This document shows, in pieces, positions 42,813-53,183 of a DNA stretch of 64,000 bases. The notes under the pieces were generated by a model. It worked only from the letters and a program-made list of their open reading frames with translations. It searched no databases and was not told the origin of the DNA. Position 1 is the first letter of the stretch. Every line of letters starts with the position of its first letter. Made by a program: the position numbers and the translations under genes. The stretch is from Candidatus Eiseniibacteriota bacterium (GTDB taxonomy: Bacteria; Eisenbacteria; RBG-16-71-46; CAIMUX01): positions 62,001-126,000 of the forward strand of contig JADJQY010000001.1 in the NCBI GenBank assembly GCA_016712505.1. The letters run 5' to 3'.

Positions 42813-45605
42813 ATGCATCGCTGGTACCGCTCTCTGCATCGCGCCGCCACTGCCGTTCTCTCCCTCGGAGTCATCGGAATGACCTCGGAGGGAGTACGTG
42901 CAACCACCATGGGGCAGCCCACGACCACCATCGAGTCGGCTGGCCTGCCCAGTTTCGACTACCGGACGCGCACCGAGGGAGTGGAGCTCGATCGCATCGG
43001 GATCCGGTTCACTGCAGAATCGGGAGCCAGGGTCCGAGGAGGGCGCCTGGTTTCGCTCTCCGGAGCCGATCTCTCCGCCGTCGAATCGTTGGTGGGGAGC
43101 GTCGCCGGCGCGGAGTTAACGCGGCGTTTCGACCCGAGCGAGGCGGAATGCGAGGCCTTGAAGTCTCGCGGGGAGGCCCGCACCCTCGGGCGACTCCCCG
43201 ATCTCAACCTCTTCGCGATGATCCGACTGCCGCGGGCCGCGTCCGAAGTGGAGGGTCGCGCCCGGCTTCGCTCGTTACTCGAGCGGCTGAATGGAATGCC
43301 GGGAGTCGCGGAGGCCTGGGGCTTGGTGAAGGGAGAGGTCGCCTCGCTCCCCCAGAACTCGGGGCGAATGGAGCTGCTGCGCAGCTCGACGCCCGACTTC
43401 TCCGGCCTGCAGGGGTATCTGCATGAGCCACCGTCGGGCTTCTGGGCCGACTCGGTCTGGACATTCCCCGGCGGGCTGGGGCAAGGGATCCACATCCTCG
43501 GCATGGAGTGGGGCTGGCTCTGGACCCACGAGGACTTCCCCGCGCCGTTCTACGCCTACAACGACCAGGGACCGAGCGATCACGGTACCGCGACCGTGGG
43601 AATCTTCGGCGGGCGGCACAATGGGTATGGGGTGAGCGGCATTGCCGGGGAGGCGGAGCTCGGATCGATCCATCTCGGCGACATCGCGTCGGACATCTTG
43701 CGCACCGCAACCGTGCTGCAGGCCGGCGACGTGTTCAGCATGTCGATCCAGGTGGGCGGGCCGCAAGGTTGGATGCCGACCGAGTGGTGGCCGGACTGCT
43801 TCGCTGCGTTCCAGACGGTGTCCGCACTTGGAATTCTGGGAGTGCAGGCCGCGGGAAACAGCACCGTGAACCTGGATGACCCGATCTACGGCGGGGCGTT
43901 CGACCTCAGGGTGCGCGACAGCGGCGCCTTCATCATCGGGGCGGGAACGCCGAACGGCCTGGACGCGGAGTGGTTCAGCAACTACGGCGGCCGCGTCAAC
44001 CTGCAAGGCTGGGGCTCGTCCGTGGTCACCACCTGCTGCGGAGACCTGCAAGGGGGCGACCCCACGGTGCACTACACCGCGGGGTTCAACGGCACCTCGA
44101 GTGCCACTCCTTGCGTCGCGGGTTGTCTCGCCTCGCTCCAGGGACAGGCGAAGGCGGAGTTCGGCACGGCGATCACTCCGGCTCTGGCGAATGAGATCCT
44201 CCGGGCGACGGGAACTCCCCAGGCCGGCGCGAAACTGATCGGTCCGCGCCCCAATCTGGTCGCGGCGCGCGAGCGGCTGCTGCGCGGTTTCGGCGATGTG
44301 ATCGTGACGGTGATCGATGGCGAGAGTGAACTCCCACTCGCCGACTGGGTGGTGGAGATCACCGAGACCGGGCGGATGCACAAGACTGGACCGACCGGTC
44401 AGATCGCGATGCAGCTCACGGCCGGAGAACTGACCTTCCACGTGCCGGGGACCTTCTACTACGCGGAGACCTCGGTTCCGTTCGAGGTCGAGGCGGGCGG
44501 AAACCACGCGGTGACGCTGGAAGTGAACCGAGTCCCGACCGGGGCAGTCACTGGACTGGTTCGCGGAGAAACCGGCCTGCCACTGCCCGGCGCAAAGGTC
44601 GCGCTGGTCGGCACGCCGATCGCCGCGGTCCTGACCGACGCACAGGGGATCTTCAACCTCAGCGACGTGCCGGAGAATCCGGCCTACACCCTGGTCGCCT
44701 CGAATCTTCCGCTGCGCGGTGCCTCCGCGACGGAACTGGCGATCACCGGCGGCGGGCTCGCGACCTGGAACCCGATTCTGGTCGACTCGGAGCCGTTCGA
44801 GGACAACAACGGAGCGTTCACGCCGACCAACGAGTGGCAATGGGGAACGCCGACGTTCCCCAACGGAGCGAATCGCCCAATTCCGTTCTCCGGAACCAAG
44901 GTGTGGGGAACCGACCTCACGGGCACCTACAACGACCTGCAAACCTCGATCCTGACCTCGCCGGTGTACGACCTGAGCGGCGCCACCCGCCTCACCCTGA
45001 GCTTCCACCACTGGATGTGGATCGCGAGTGACGACGGCGGCCAGGTGCAGGTCTGGGACGCGGCCCAGAACAAGTGGGTAGTGGTCGAGCCGGTCGGCGG
45101 GTACCCCGACGACAACATCACCATCCTGATCTACGGCCCGGGGTACAACGGAGTCCAGACCCGCTGGGAGCCGGCGATCTTCAACCTCGATCAGTATGCC
45201 GGCGGCTCGTTCCAGTTCCGCCTCTACTTCAAGAGCAACTTCTCCGAGAATGGGATCGGCTGGTATGTCGATGATGTGGCGCTCGACACCGGCGATCAAA
45301 CCGTCGCGGTCGACTTCGCGCCGTCCGGACCGGCGCGGGTCCTCTGGGCCGGCCCCAATCCCACCTCCGGTGTGAGCACCATCCGGCTCGCCGCGGCCGT
45401 GGCGACCCCGGCGGCTTGCGAGATATACGACGTGAACGGCGCCCTGGTCCGCCGCCTCCCGCCGGTGATGGTAGGGAGCAGCGCGACCGACCTCGTCTGG
45501 GATGGTCGCGACGACCGCGGCCTCGCGACCGGAAGCGGCCTCTATCTGTACCGCGTGCGGATCGGAGGACAGGTGCTGTCGGGGCGGTTGCTGCGGGTCC
45601 GCTGA
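42813..45605 (+). CDS. Secreted subtilisin-like (S8) protease with Glu at the Asp position and T9SS-like C-terminal domain
   Basis: A 930-residue exported protein whose ATG follows AAGGAG by 6 bases. The signal peptide covers about residues 1-30, and a propeptide-like region runs to about 190. The S8 core spans about 220-460: His257 in DHGTATVGIFGG and Ser429 in GTSSATP are in place, but the residue aligned with the catalytic Asp is Glu232 in LGMEWGW. Some S8 branches carry an acidic residue in such an E-x-x-W motif, so activity is not excluded. Two carboxypeptidase-regulatory-like modules follow (about 480-650), then a region with LTLSFHHWMWI and WYVDDVALDTG typical of jelly-roll modules in secreted proteases, and finally the FlgD/T9SS-like domain ending GRLLRVR. 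Confidence 0.85.
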   Translation: MHRWYRSLHRAATAVLSLGVIGMTSEGVRATTMGQPTTTIESAGLPSFDYRTRTEGVELDRIGIRFTAESGARVRGGRLVSLSGADLSAVESLVGSVAGAELTRRFDPSEAECEALKSRGEARTLGRLPDLNLFAMIRLPRAASEVEGRARLRSLLERLNGMPGVAEAWGLVKGEVASLPQNSGRMELLRSSTPDFSGLQGYLHEPPSGFWADSVWTFPGGLGQGIHILGMEWGWLWTHEDFPAPFYAYNDQGPSDHGTATVGIFGGRHNGYGVSGIAGEAELGSIHLGDIASDILRTATVLQAGDVFSMSIQVGGPQGWMPTEWWPDCFAAFQTVSALGILGVQAAGNSTVNLDDPIYGGAFDLRVRDSGAFIIGAGTPNGLDAEWFSNYGGRVNLQGWGSSVVTTCCGDLQGGDPTVHYTAGFNGTSSATPCVAGCLASLQGQAKAEFGTAITPALANEILRATGTPQAGAKLIGPRPNLVAARERLLRGFGDVIVTVIDGESELPLADWVVEITETGRMHKTGPTGQIAMQLTAGELTFHVPGTFYYAETSVPFEVEAGGNHAVTLEVNRVPTGAVTGLVRGETGLPLPGAKVALVGTPIAAVLTDAQGIFNLSDVPENPAYTLVASNLPLRGASATELAITGGGLATWNPILVDSEPFEDNNGAFTPTNEWQWGTPTFPNGANRPIPFSGTKVWGTDLTGTYNDLQTSILTSPVYDLSGATRLTLSFHHWMWIASDDGGQVQVWDAAQNKWVVVEPVGGYPDDNITILIYGPGYNGVQTRWEPAIFNLDQYAGGSFQFRLYFKSNFSENGIGWYVDDVALDTGDQTVAVDFAPSGPARVLWAGPNPTSGVSTIRLAAAVATPAACEIYDVNGALVRRLPPVMVGSSATDLVWDGRDDRGLATGSGLYLYRVRIGGQVLSGRLLRVR

Positions 45606-45625
45606 TTCCGAGCGGATCGCGTGGG

Positions 45626-48600
45626 CTAATTGCTCAACGACTCCACTCGCACGCGCCCCCGCCGGGTGATCCCGCGGAAGAGCGCGCCGGGGGCGCGGGC
45701 GATGGCGGAGAAGATGTCCTCCGCGACGATGGCCGAGACGGGGAGGAGGATCGCGGTCAGGAAGGTGGAGACCGCGAGGCCGCCCATGATCACGAAGGCC
45801 ATCGAGTAGTAGTAGACGCCGGCGAGGGCGGGGCGCTGGATCACGATCGGGACCAGCCCGAGGAGTGTGGTTGAAGCGGTCATCAGGATCGGGCGCAGCC
45901 GTTCGCGCGCTCCGAGGATCAGCGCCGGCTCGCGCTCCATTCCACCCCGTCGATACTGGTTGGCGTGGTCGAGCATCAGGATGCCGTTGTTGACCACGAT
46001 GCCGATCAGGAGCAGGAGCCCGATGAAGGCCGGTTGATCGAAGTCGGTCCCGGTGAGGTACAGGGTCCAGGCCGCTCCTGCCGCGGCAAAGGGAAGCGAG
46101 ATCAGAAGCGCGCTCGCCTGACGGGCGGACTCGAAGAGGCTGGCCATCACGGCGAAGACCAGGAGCAGTGAGAGAGCGAGATTGACCATCGCCTCGGACT
46201 GCTGCTCCTCGCGCCGATTCTGCGCGTTGGCGAAGGAATAGCCGTAACCGAGCGGATACTCCAGCCCATCCGCCACCTGCGTGAGGAGCGGCATGTACTG
46301 TTCCCGCGTCCCCTCCTCGAACCGCGCGCCAACCCAGACGCTGGTCACTCGGTTGTCCCGCTGGATCCGCTCCATGCCCGGTTTGACGGTGAAGTTCGCC
46401 ACCGTGGCGAGCGGGATCGTCTTACCCCCTTCGGCCTGGAGCGGCAGGCTGCGGAGCTGCCCCAGACTCTCCTTGTCCTGCTCATCGAGGGTCAGACGCA
46501 TCTGGAGCTCCGAGTCGCCGTAGCGGAAGTTGCGCAGGCGGCGACCGCGAAAGGTCAGGTCGATCGCGCGGCCGGGCTGATCGAGCGAGACGCCATAGGC
46601 GCGGGCCAGGTCGCGATCGACCGTGACGTGAACCTCTTGCGGTCCCCCTTGCGTGCCGGCGAACGGATCGAGCAGGCCCGGGATCTGCTGGAGCTGGATC
46701 TTCGCTTCCTCCGCCAGCCGGGCCAGCACTTCGCTGTCCTCACCGGTGAGCTGGAACGCCACCCGCTTGCCCCGGTCCATCTCCCACATCCGGCGGCCGC
46801 CCTCCATGATCTCGAGCTTCACCCCGGCGATCTCCGGCAGGTGCTTCCGCAGCGTGCCCCGGATCTGGTTCATCTCATCTTCGGTCGCGGACTTGTCGTG
46901 CGGATAGATCCGGGTCATCGACCAGCCGTCGCTCCAGAAGCTGTAGATGCTCTTCGCACCCAACTCATCGCGATGGGCCTGGAGCGCCCCCTCGACCTGA
47001 TTGACGATTTCTTCCTTCTTCTCCAGCGACAGCTCTTCGCTCGGCTGAATGTTCACCTGGACGAACATGTCGGTGGGCGAGGCGTCGAAGTTCTTCTCCA
47101 CTTTGAGGAAGGGGAAGATCCCCGAGGCGGTGACGACCAGGCCGATCAGTGGCCCCAACCAACGACGCCGGAGGGTGAGGCGCAGGATCCGCTCCTGGCG
47201 TTCCTCCAGCCAGGTGATCCACCGCTCTCGCTGGTGCGCCTTGGCCCGGATGAAGTGGGTGGTCGCGAGCGGGATCAAGGTCTGGCTGATCAGGAGCGAG
47301 GCGAGCAGGGTGAAGACGATGGTCGAGCCCAGCTCCCGCAAGATGATGTTCATCTCGCTCTTCTGGTTGAAGATCATCGGGAGGAACACGATCACCGAGG
47401 TGCAGGTGGCGGCGAAGACCGCAGTCGCGATCTCGCGCGAGCCGATCATCGAGGCAGTCCGTGCATCCTCCCCCTTCTCTTGATGACGAAAGATGTTCTC
47501 CATCACCACGACCGCGTTGTCCACCAGCATGCCAACGCCCACGATCAGACCGAGCAGGGTGATGGTGTTGAGCGAGCGGCCTTGCGCCCAGATGATCCCG
47601 CAGGTCACGATGATCGAGAAGGGAATGCAGGACACCGCCACCACCGTGGTGCTGAGACGTCGGAGAAAGAGATAGAGCACGACCGCGGCAAGGATGGAAC
47701 CCAACAGCCCCGTGTTGACCAGGTCCCCCAGAGTCTTCTTGATCTCCTCTCCCTGATCTTCCCAGATCAGGAAGTTGATCCCCTCCAGATCGGGATCACT
47801 CCCCATTGCGGCCACCCGCCGCTTCACCTCGTCACAGATCGTGACCGAGTTCGCGCCCGCTTCCTTGTTCACGCTCACGCCGACCGCGAACTGCCCATCG
47901 AGGTGTCGCCCATATTCCAGCGGCGGCTCGGTCATCACCACGTCAGCCACATCGCGCAGGCGGAGGCCGTCCTGACCCAGCGGTAGGTTGGCAATCTCGT
48001 CGACCGAGCTGTAGGTCGCCACGGTGCGCAGCGAGTGGCGCTGCTCGGAGGCGCGCACCACTCCGAGCGACTGATCGAAGTTGGATCCATTCAGGATCCG
48101 CACCAGCTCTCGGACGTCCAGGCGATGGGCCTGAAGATCGCTCAACCGCAGGTTGATCCGCACTTCCTGCGGGTTGACGCCATCGATGCGCACCGAGGCA
48201 ACCCCCGGAATCCGCTCCAGCGGAGCGATGATCTTGCGCTCGAGCAGGGCATAACTACGGGAGAGATTCTGCTTCGAGGCGATCCGCCCCTCGAGCACCG
48301 TCTCGTCGGTCTCCACTCCATCCCAGCTATTCGAGATGGTGATTTCACCGATGTCCTCCGGCAGGTCGTTTCGAATTCGGTCGACCTTTTCGCGCACCTC
48401 GATCCGGGCCACATCGGTGTCGACTCTCCAGTCGAAGAAGAGGTTGACCCTCCCCCCGTCTTCGCCGCACATGCTCCACATGTTGCGTACACCTTTGACC
48501 GAACCAAGCACCTCCTCGAGCGGTCGCACAATGCTTCGCTCGATCTGCTCGGGGGTGGCGCCGGGATACGGCACCTGCACGTAGAGCGTCGGCTCCTCGA

Positions 48601-48718
48601 TCTCGGGCATGAAGGCAAGTGGCAGCTTGAGGGTGGCGATGACCCCCAGGACGATGAGCGAGATCAGCCCCATCAATGTGGCGACCGGGCGTCGAATCGC
48701 GATCTCGGGCAGTTTCAT
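45626..48718 (-). CDS. RND (HAE1-type) efflux permease, second of tandem pair
   Basis: A 1030-residue inner-membrane proton-driven transporter of typical length. The first helix (ATLMGLISLIVLGVIATLKLP) and the following PEIEEPTLYVQVPYPGATPEQIE match AcrB-type proteins. Helix 4 carries GVGMLVDNAVVVMENI with the proton-relay Asp, and a second repeat carries the FIGLLLLIGIVVNNGILMLDHAN motif. Its ATG overlaps the stop of the upstream permease gene (ATGA), so all three pump genes are translated together. Substrate specificity cannot be predicted; the two permeases may form a mixed trimer, as in MdtBC-type pumps. The stop lies 20 bases from the convergent subtilisin-like gene. Confidence 0.93.
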   Translation of the reverse strand: MKLPEIAIRRPVATLMGLISLIVLGVIATLKLPLAFMPEIEEPTLYVQVPYPGATPEQIERSIVRPLEEVLGSVKGVRNMWSMCGEDGGRVNLFFDWRVDTDVARIEVREKVDRIRNDLPEDIGEITISNSWDGVETDETVLEGRIASKQNLSRSYALLERKIIAPLERIPGVASVRIDGVNPQEVRINLRLSDLQAHRLDVRELVRILNGSNFDQSLGVVRASEQRHSLRTVATYSSVDEIANLPLGQDGLRLRDVADVVMTEPPLEYGRHLDGQFAVGVSVNKEAGANSVTICDEVKRRVAAMGSDPDLEGINFLIWEDQGEEIKKTLGDLVNTGLLGSILAAVVLYLFLRRLSTTVVAVSCIPFSIIVTCGIIWAQGRSLNTITLLGLIVGVGMLVDNAVVVMENIFRHQEKGEDARTASMIGSREIATAVFAATCTSVIVFLPMIFNQKSEMNIILRELGSTIVFTLLASLLISQTLIPLATTHFIRAKAHQRERWITWLEERQERILRLTLRRRWLGPLIGLVVTASGIFPFLKVEKNFDASPTDMFVQVNIQPSEELSLEKKEEIVNQVEGALQAHRDELGAKSIYSFWSDGWSMTRIYPHDKSATEDEMNQIRGTLRKHLPEIAGVKLEIMEGGRRMWEMDRGKRVAFQLTGEDSEVLARLAEEAKIQLQQIPGLLDPFAGTQGGPQEVHVTVDRDLARAYGVSLDQPGRAIDLTFRGRRLRNFRYGDSELQMRLTLDEQDKESLGQLRSLPLQAEGGKTIPLATVANFTVKPGMERIQRDNRVTSVWVGARFEEGTREQYMPLLTQVADGLEYPLGYGYSFANAQNRREEQQSEAMVNLALSLLLVFAVMASLFESARQASALLISLPFAAAGAAWTLYLTGTDFDQPAFIGLLLLIGIVVNNGILMLDHANQYRRGGMEREPALILGARERLRPILMTASTTLLGLVPIVIQRPALAGVYYYSMAFVIMGGLAVSTFLTAILLPVSAIVAEDIFSAIARAPGALFRGITRRGRVRVESLSN

Positions 48719-51700
48719 GGCTCCACCTCCGCGCCGATCCGGCTCGGCACGAGCATGTAGACGGCTGGGATCACCACCAGGGTCAATAGGGTGCTGATCA
48801 GGAGGCCACTCGCCACCGTGATGGCGAGGGGCGCGCGTAGTTCGGCTCCCTCTCCGAAGCCGAGGGCCATCGGCAGCAGACCAAGGACGGTCGTGAGGGT
48901 GGTCATCAGGATCGGTCGCAGCCTCGTGTGGCAGGAGGCGCGGAGCGCCGAAGCCTTCTCCCCTCCGGCCTTACGGGCCTGATTCACCGAGTCGATCAGC
49001 ACGATCGCGTTGTTGACCACGATTCCGGCCAGGATGATCACCCCCATCAGCACCATGATGCTGATCTTCGACTGGGAGAGGAACAAAGCCGGAACTACTC
49101 CGGTCAGGGCCATCGGGATGGTGAACAGGATGATGAAGGGGTGGACCAGCGACTCGAATGTCGCGGCCATCACGATGTAGACCAGGAAGATCGCGAGCAA
49201 CAGCGCGAAGCGGAGGCTCTTGAACGAACGATCCATCTCGCGACTCTGACCTCCCATCTCCCAGGTCACGCCCCGGGACAGGGGCGTTTCCGCCACGGTC
49301 GCGGCGATGCGCGAGACCGCCTCGGAGAGGCTCCCTCCTTCGAGGTTGGCCGAGATCACCGCGCAGCGCTGCTGCTGGATCCGGTGGATCTCCGCCGGGC
49401 CGCGACTCAACCGGACGTCGGCGACAGCGCTCAAGACCACCGGGCTGCCGTTCACCGTGGCAACCACCAGGTTCCGGATGTCGCTCGCGGTGTCGCGATC
49501 GTTCTCGCGGTTGCGCACGCGGATGTCGATCTGGCGGTCCTGCTCCTTGTAACGAGTCGCGACCGCCCCCTGCACGCGGGCTTTCATCGTGTTCGAGAGG
49601 GTCGCGAGTTCAAGCCCCAACGCGGCCACCCGCGCCCGGTTGAACACCACCTGATACTCCGGGCTCCCCGCCTCCAGGCTGGAGCGCGCATCGACCAGCC
49701 CCGGGATCTCGCGCACCCGCTCCAGGACCCGCTCCGCGTCCTCGGCCAGTGTTTCCACGTTTTCCCCGAAGAGGAGCAACTCGACTGGGGTCGAGAGGCT
49801 CATGTAGGAGGCCCGGCCGAGCTTGGTCTCCAGTTCCGGAATCTCGGCGTACCGTCGGCGCAGCCGCTCGGCCAGGTCGGCTTCGGCCGGCGCGTCACGC
49901 CGGTCTTTCATGACCACATTGAGCTGCCCCACCGATTCATCCCGGGTGCGCAGCACCATACCGCCCGCCGCCTGGCGGATCCCGACGCTGGTGAAGTAGG
50001 TCTCGACTTCGTGCTCGCCGGCGGCCACGGCCTCCATCGCCTGCAGGGTGCGATCGGTCGCGACCAGAGGGGAACCCTCGGGCAGGGTTACATCGAAGTA
50101 AAACTCTCCTTCGCTCACCTCCGGCACCAACTCCATGCCGAGGAGCGGAATCATCGCCAGGGAGGCCGCGAAGAGCAGGGTCGCGACCACGGCGGTCACC
50201 ACCGGCCGGGCCAGTGCCCGGCCCAGGATCCGGTCGTAGAGGCGCGAGAACCAACCGAGGGTGAAGATCGACCCGCTGTCCGCGCCAATTCTTCGCTCGA
50301 CCGCCCTGGAACCCGGAGTCGAAGCGCGCCCGATCGAGGCGAGCATCGGCACGAGCGACAAGGCCACGACCAGCGACGCCACGAGGCTGATCGAGACGGT
50401 GACCGCCTGGTCCTTGAAGATCTGCCCCGCGATCCCTTCCACGAACACCAGCGGGAGAAAGACCGCGACCGAAGTGAGCGTCGAGGCGATGATCGCGGCC
50501 CCCACCTCGGTGGTGCCCGCCGCGGCGCTTCGCGGCCGCGACTCGCCGTTCGCCCGGCGGCGGAAGATCGCCTCGAGCACCACGATCGAGTTGTCGACCA
50601 ACATGCCGATTCCAAGCGTGATTCCGCCGAGAGACATGATGTTGAGCGAAAGCCCGAGCCGGTACATGGCCAGAAAGGTCGCAATCACCGAGAGCGGGAT
50701 CGAAGCAGCGATGATCAGGGTGGAGGGGAGATCCTTCAGGAAGAAGAAGAGCACCAAGGTGGCCAGCAGGCCGCCCGAGACCGCGGCCCCCGCGACCTCG
50801 TCGGTCGCCTGCTTGATGAAGCGCGACTGGTCGAAGAGTACGTCGATGGTCCACCCGGCGGGCAGGTCTCGAGACGGGCTCCCCTCGCCGCCTCCGCCCG
50901 ATTCACCGCGCAGCCAGGCGAGATGCTCCCGCACCGCCTTGGCCACCGCGACCGCATTCGCGTCCCCTTCCTTGTAGAGCGCGATCTCCACGCACTCCTG
51001 GCCGGCGACCCGCGCGATCTCCTCCCGTTCCTTGTGCCCGCGACGCACCGAGGCCACATCGCGGAGAACGACCGGGCGACCGTCCACCTCGGCCACGACC
51101 AGTTCCGCAATCTCCTCGACCGTGTCGTACTCGTTGATCGTCCGGACCAGATACTGGGTGTCGGCGTCGCGAAGCGCTCCACCCGGAAGGTTGATGTTCG
51201 AAACCGCCAGGACCTGCCGGACCTGATCGATCGGGATGTCGAGCTGGGCCAGCTTCCCTTGATCGATGTCGATCTGGATCTCCTCCTCCAGCCCTCCCTT
51301 GATCTCGGCCGAGGCGATCCCGTTCACCGTTTCGAACGATTGCTTGAGGCGCCGATCGGAGATGCCGCGGAGCTCGGTGATGGTCGCGGGTCCGCGGACG
51401 GCAAGCCGCATCACCGGATCGAGACTCGGATCGAAGCGGAGGACGACCGGGTTCTCCGCCTCGTCGGGGAGGTTCAAGCGATCGATCTTCTCCCGCACGT
51501 CGATCGACAGGGCGTCCATGTTGGTGCCCCAGTCGAACTCCAGTGTGACCTCGGAGCGGCCGGCGCTCGAGACCGAGTGGATCGACTGCAATCCGCGCAG
51601 AACACCCACGGCCTCCTCTACCGGGCGGGTGATCAGATTCTCGACCTCCGCCGGGGCGGTGTCGGGAAACTCGGTCTGCACGGTGAGGGAGGGGTAGCTG

Positions 51701-51825
51701 ATGTCGGGCAGGAGCGTGAGCGGCAGGCGGGAATAGCCGACCAGCCCGAAGGCCACGACGGCGAGGGTGATCATGGCAATGGTGACGCGGCGCTCGACCG
51801 CGAACGAGACGATGTGTCCGATCAC
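48715..51825 (-). CDS. RND (HAE1-type) efflux permease, first of tandem pair
   Basis: A 1036-residue RND transporter. The opening helix AMITLAVVAFGLVGYSRLPLTLLPDISYPSLTVQTEF is typical of the family. The proton-relay helix reads GIGMLVDNSIVVLEAI, and the second repeat contains VILAGIVVNNAIVLIDS. Two porter domains, each with the expected beta-alpha-beta content, lie between helices 1-2 and 7-8. The gene overlaps the adaptor gene upstream and the second permease downstream by 4 bases each. The loop around residues 300-320 has a Gly/Ser/Glu-rich insert. Substrate unknown; heterotrimer formation with the neighbouring permease is an inference. Confidence 0.93.
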   Translation of the reverse strand: MIGHIVSFAVERRVTIAMITLAVVAFGLVGYSRLPLTLLPDISYPSLTVQTEFPDTAPAEVENLITRPVEEAVGVLRGLQSIHSVSSAGRSEVTLEFDWGTNMDALSIDVREKIDRLNLPDEAENPVVLRFDPSLDPVMRLAVRGPATITELRGISDRRLKQSFETVNGIASAEIKGGLEEEIQIDIDQGKLAQLDIPIDQVRQVLAVSNINLPGGALRDADTQYLVRTINEYDTVEEIAELVVAEVDGRPVVLRDVASVRRGHKEREEIARVAGQECVEIALYKEGDANAVAVAKAVREHLAWLRGESGGGGEGSPSRDLPAGWTIDVLFDQSRFIKQATDEVAGAAVSGGLLATLVLFFFLKDLPSTLIIAASIPLSVIATFLAMYRLGLSLNIMSLGGITLGIGMLVDNSIVVLEAIFRRRANGESRPRSAAAGTTEVGAAIIASTLTSVAVFLPLVFVEGIAGQIFKDQAVTVSISLVASLVVALSLVPMLASIGRASTPGSRAVERRIGADSGSIFTLGWFSRLYDRILGRALARPVVTAVVATLLFAASLAMIPLLGMELVPEVSEGEFYFDVTLPEGSPLVATDRTLQAMEAVAAGEHEVETYFTSVGIRQAAGGMVLRTRDESVGQLNVVMKDRRDAPAEADLAERLRRRYAEIPELETKLGRASYMSLSTPVELLLFGENVETLAEDAERVLERVREIPGLVDARSSLEAGSPEYQVVFNRARVAALGLELATLSNTMKARVQGAVATRYKEQDRQIDIRVRNRENDRDTASDIRNLVVATVNGSPVVLSAVADVRLSRGPAEIHRIQQQRCAVISANLEGGSLSEAVSRIAATVAETPLSRGVTWEMGGQSREMDRSFKSLRFALLLAIFLVYIVMAATFESLVHPFIILFTIPMALTGVVPALFLSQSKISIMVLMGVIILAGIVVNNAIVLIDSVNQARKAGGEKASALRASCHTRLRPILMTTLTTVLGLLPMALGFGEGAELRAPLAITVASGLLISTLLTLVVIPAVYMLVPSRIGAEVEP

Positions 51826-53003
51826 GCGCCGGTGACCACGCTGGAATCGCGAACGACCTCGGCCCCCGCGCCGGCTCCTTCCTCGATCACCTTGACCGGC
51901 GCTCCATCGCGCAGCGACCGCTGCCCCTTGACCACGATCATTTCACCCGCTTCGAGGCCTGAGAGCACCTGGGTCAGCGTCTCGTCCTGCAGCCCCAGGG
52001 TCACGACGCGACGGGCAGCCACCCCGTCCTGCGCGACGTAGACCACGCTCTCCCCACGGTCCTGAACGATCGCGATGTTCGGAACGGTGAGCACCGGAGC
52101 GCGGGTTTCGGTCACGATCCGCACCTCGGCGAAGTCTCCCGGCCGTGTACCTGGAGGGAAGTTCTCGATCTCGACTGTCACCTTCACCGTGCCGCTGTTC
52201 GGATCGACGATCGGGCTCACCAACGTCACCCGGCCGGTCAGCTCCCGCCCGGTGGCATCCAGCTTCAGCTTCACCAACTGATTGTTGGCCAGCTTCCCGA
52301 ACTCCTTGGCCGGTACGTGCACTCGGGCCAGGAGCGGCCGAAAGTCGGCGATCTCGAACAGGATCGCGCCCGAGCGTGCGGTCTGCCCGACATCCATCAG
52401 CCGCCGGGTGATGATGCCGGAGAACGGCGCCTTCACCTTGGTGTAGGAGAGATCGAGCGCCGCCAGATCTCGATCGGCGAGGGCCAGCTTGTAGCGACTC
52501 TCCGCCGCCTCCAGGTCCCCGTCGCTGACCATCTTCTTCTCGTGCATCCCCTTCGATCGCTCGTAGTTCTGCTTCTCCGTGTTGAAGGCGGTCTCGGTCC
52601 GCTGGTGCCGGATGCGATAGGGGCCGTCGTCGATCTCGAGCAGTGTTTGGCCCTCGCGTACCTCGCTCCCCTCCTCGGCCAGTCGGGCGACGATCGGTCC
52701 CTCCACGCGGGCAAGGATCTCGGCCGACTTCTCCGCCTCGAGGGTGGCTGTCGACGCGTAGTAACTCCGCACCGTATCGGCCTTGGCCGGGGCGATGGCG
52801 ATCGCGGTGGCCGGAGCATCGGCGCGCCCTCCCGGGCCACCGGCCCCGGCGCCACGGCCACCCGCGGCCTGACTGGCAGCGGGGGTCGACTTGCCGCGAT
52901 CCCCGCAGCCGAGGGCGACCAGGCAGATCCCGAGCGTCGCGAGGAAGGTGCAGACGTGGCCGCGGATCGGCCGGGCATCGATTCTTGAAGAGTCAGAACG
53001 CAA
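51822..53003 (-). CDS. RND periplasmic adaptor (membrane fusion protein), lipoprotein
   Basis: A 393-residue adaptor that links an inner-membrane RND pump to an outer-membrane channel. Start is TTG behind GAGGA; no in-frame ATG is available before the signal region. The lipobox LVALGC places the mature N-terminus near residue 33, and a Gly/Ala-rich stretch follows. The body shows the expected order: a biotinyl-lipoyl-like half motif (ILARVEGPIVARLAEEGSEVREGQTLLEID), a short coiled-coil hairpin region (about 130-180), a second lipoyl half (YTKVKAPFSGIITRR) and a beta-barrel with PGDFAEVRI. No TolC-type gene lies next to it. Confidence 0.9.
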   Translation of the reverse strand: MRSDSSRIDARPIRGHVCTFLATLGICLVALGCGDRGKSTPAASQAAGGRGAGAGGPGGRADAPATAIAIAPAKADTVRSYYASTATLEAEKSAEILARVEGPIVARLAEEGSEVREGQTLLEIDDGPYRIRHQRTETAFNTEKQNYERSKGMHEKKMVSDGDLEAAESRYKLALADRDLAALDLSYTKVKAPFSGIITRRLMDVGQTARSGAILFEIADFRPLLARVHVPAKEFGKLANNQLVKLKLDATGRELTGRVTLVSPIVDPNSGTVKVTVEIENFPPGTRPGDFAEVRIVTETRAPVLTVPNIAIVQDRGESVVYVAQDGVAARRVVTLGLQDETLTQVLSGLEAGEMIVVKGQRSLRDGAPVKVIEEGAGAGAEVVRDSSVVTGA

Positions 53004-53183
53004 TGGAGGGTCCTCGGATCAGTTTTGAGGTGGTTCCGGACACACGGCCGCAAACGTCCGGCGGGAGGACGTATTCCGGGCCGAGGAAGTTTCCGGGGGG
53101 CGCAGGTTTCTTGTCCCGTGCCTCACCGGGGCGACCTGCGGGATCGCCGACCGGCCATTCTAGTCGAAAATCGGCCTCTCGGC

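Noticed and set aside
48928..52041. A 1037-codon plus-strand frame opposite the RND genes
   Set aside because: It is antisense to clearly coding RND permease sequence, is rich in His/Asp/Arg/Gln as expected from reverse-frame GC-rich DNA, has no ribosome site and no recognisable domain.
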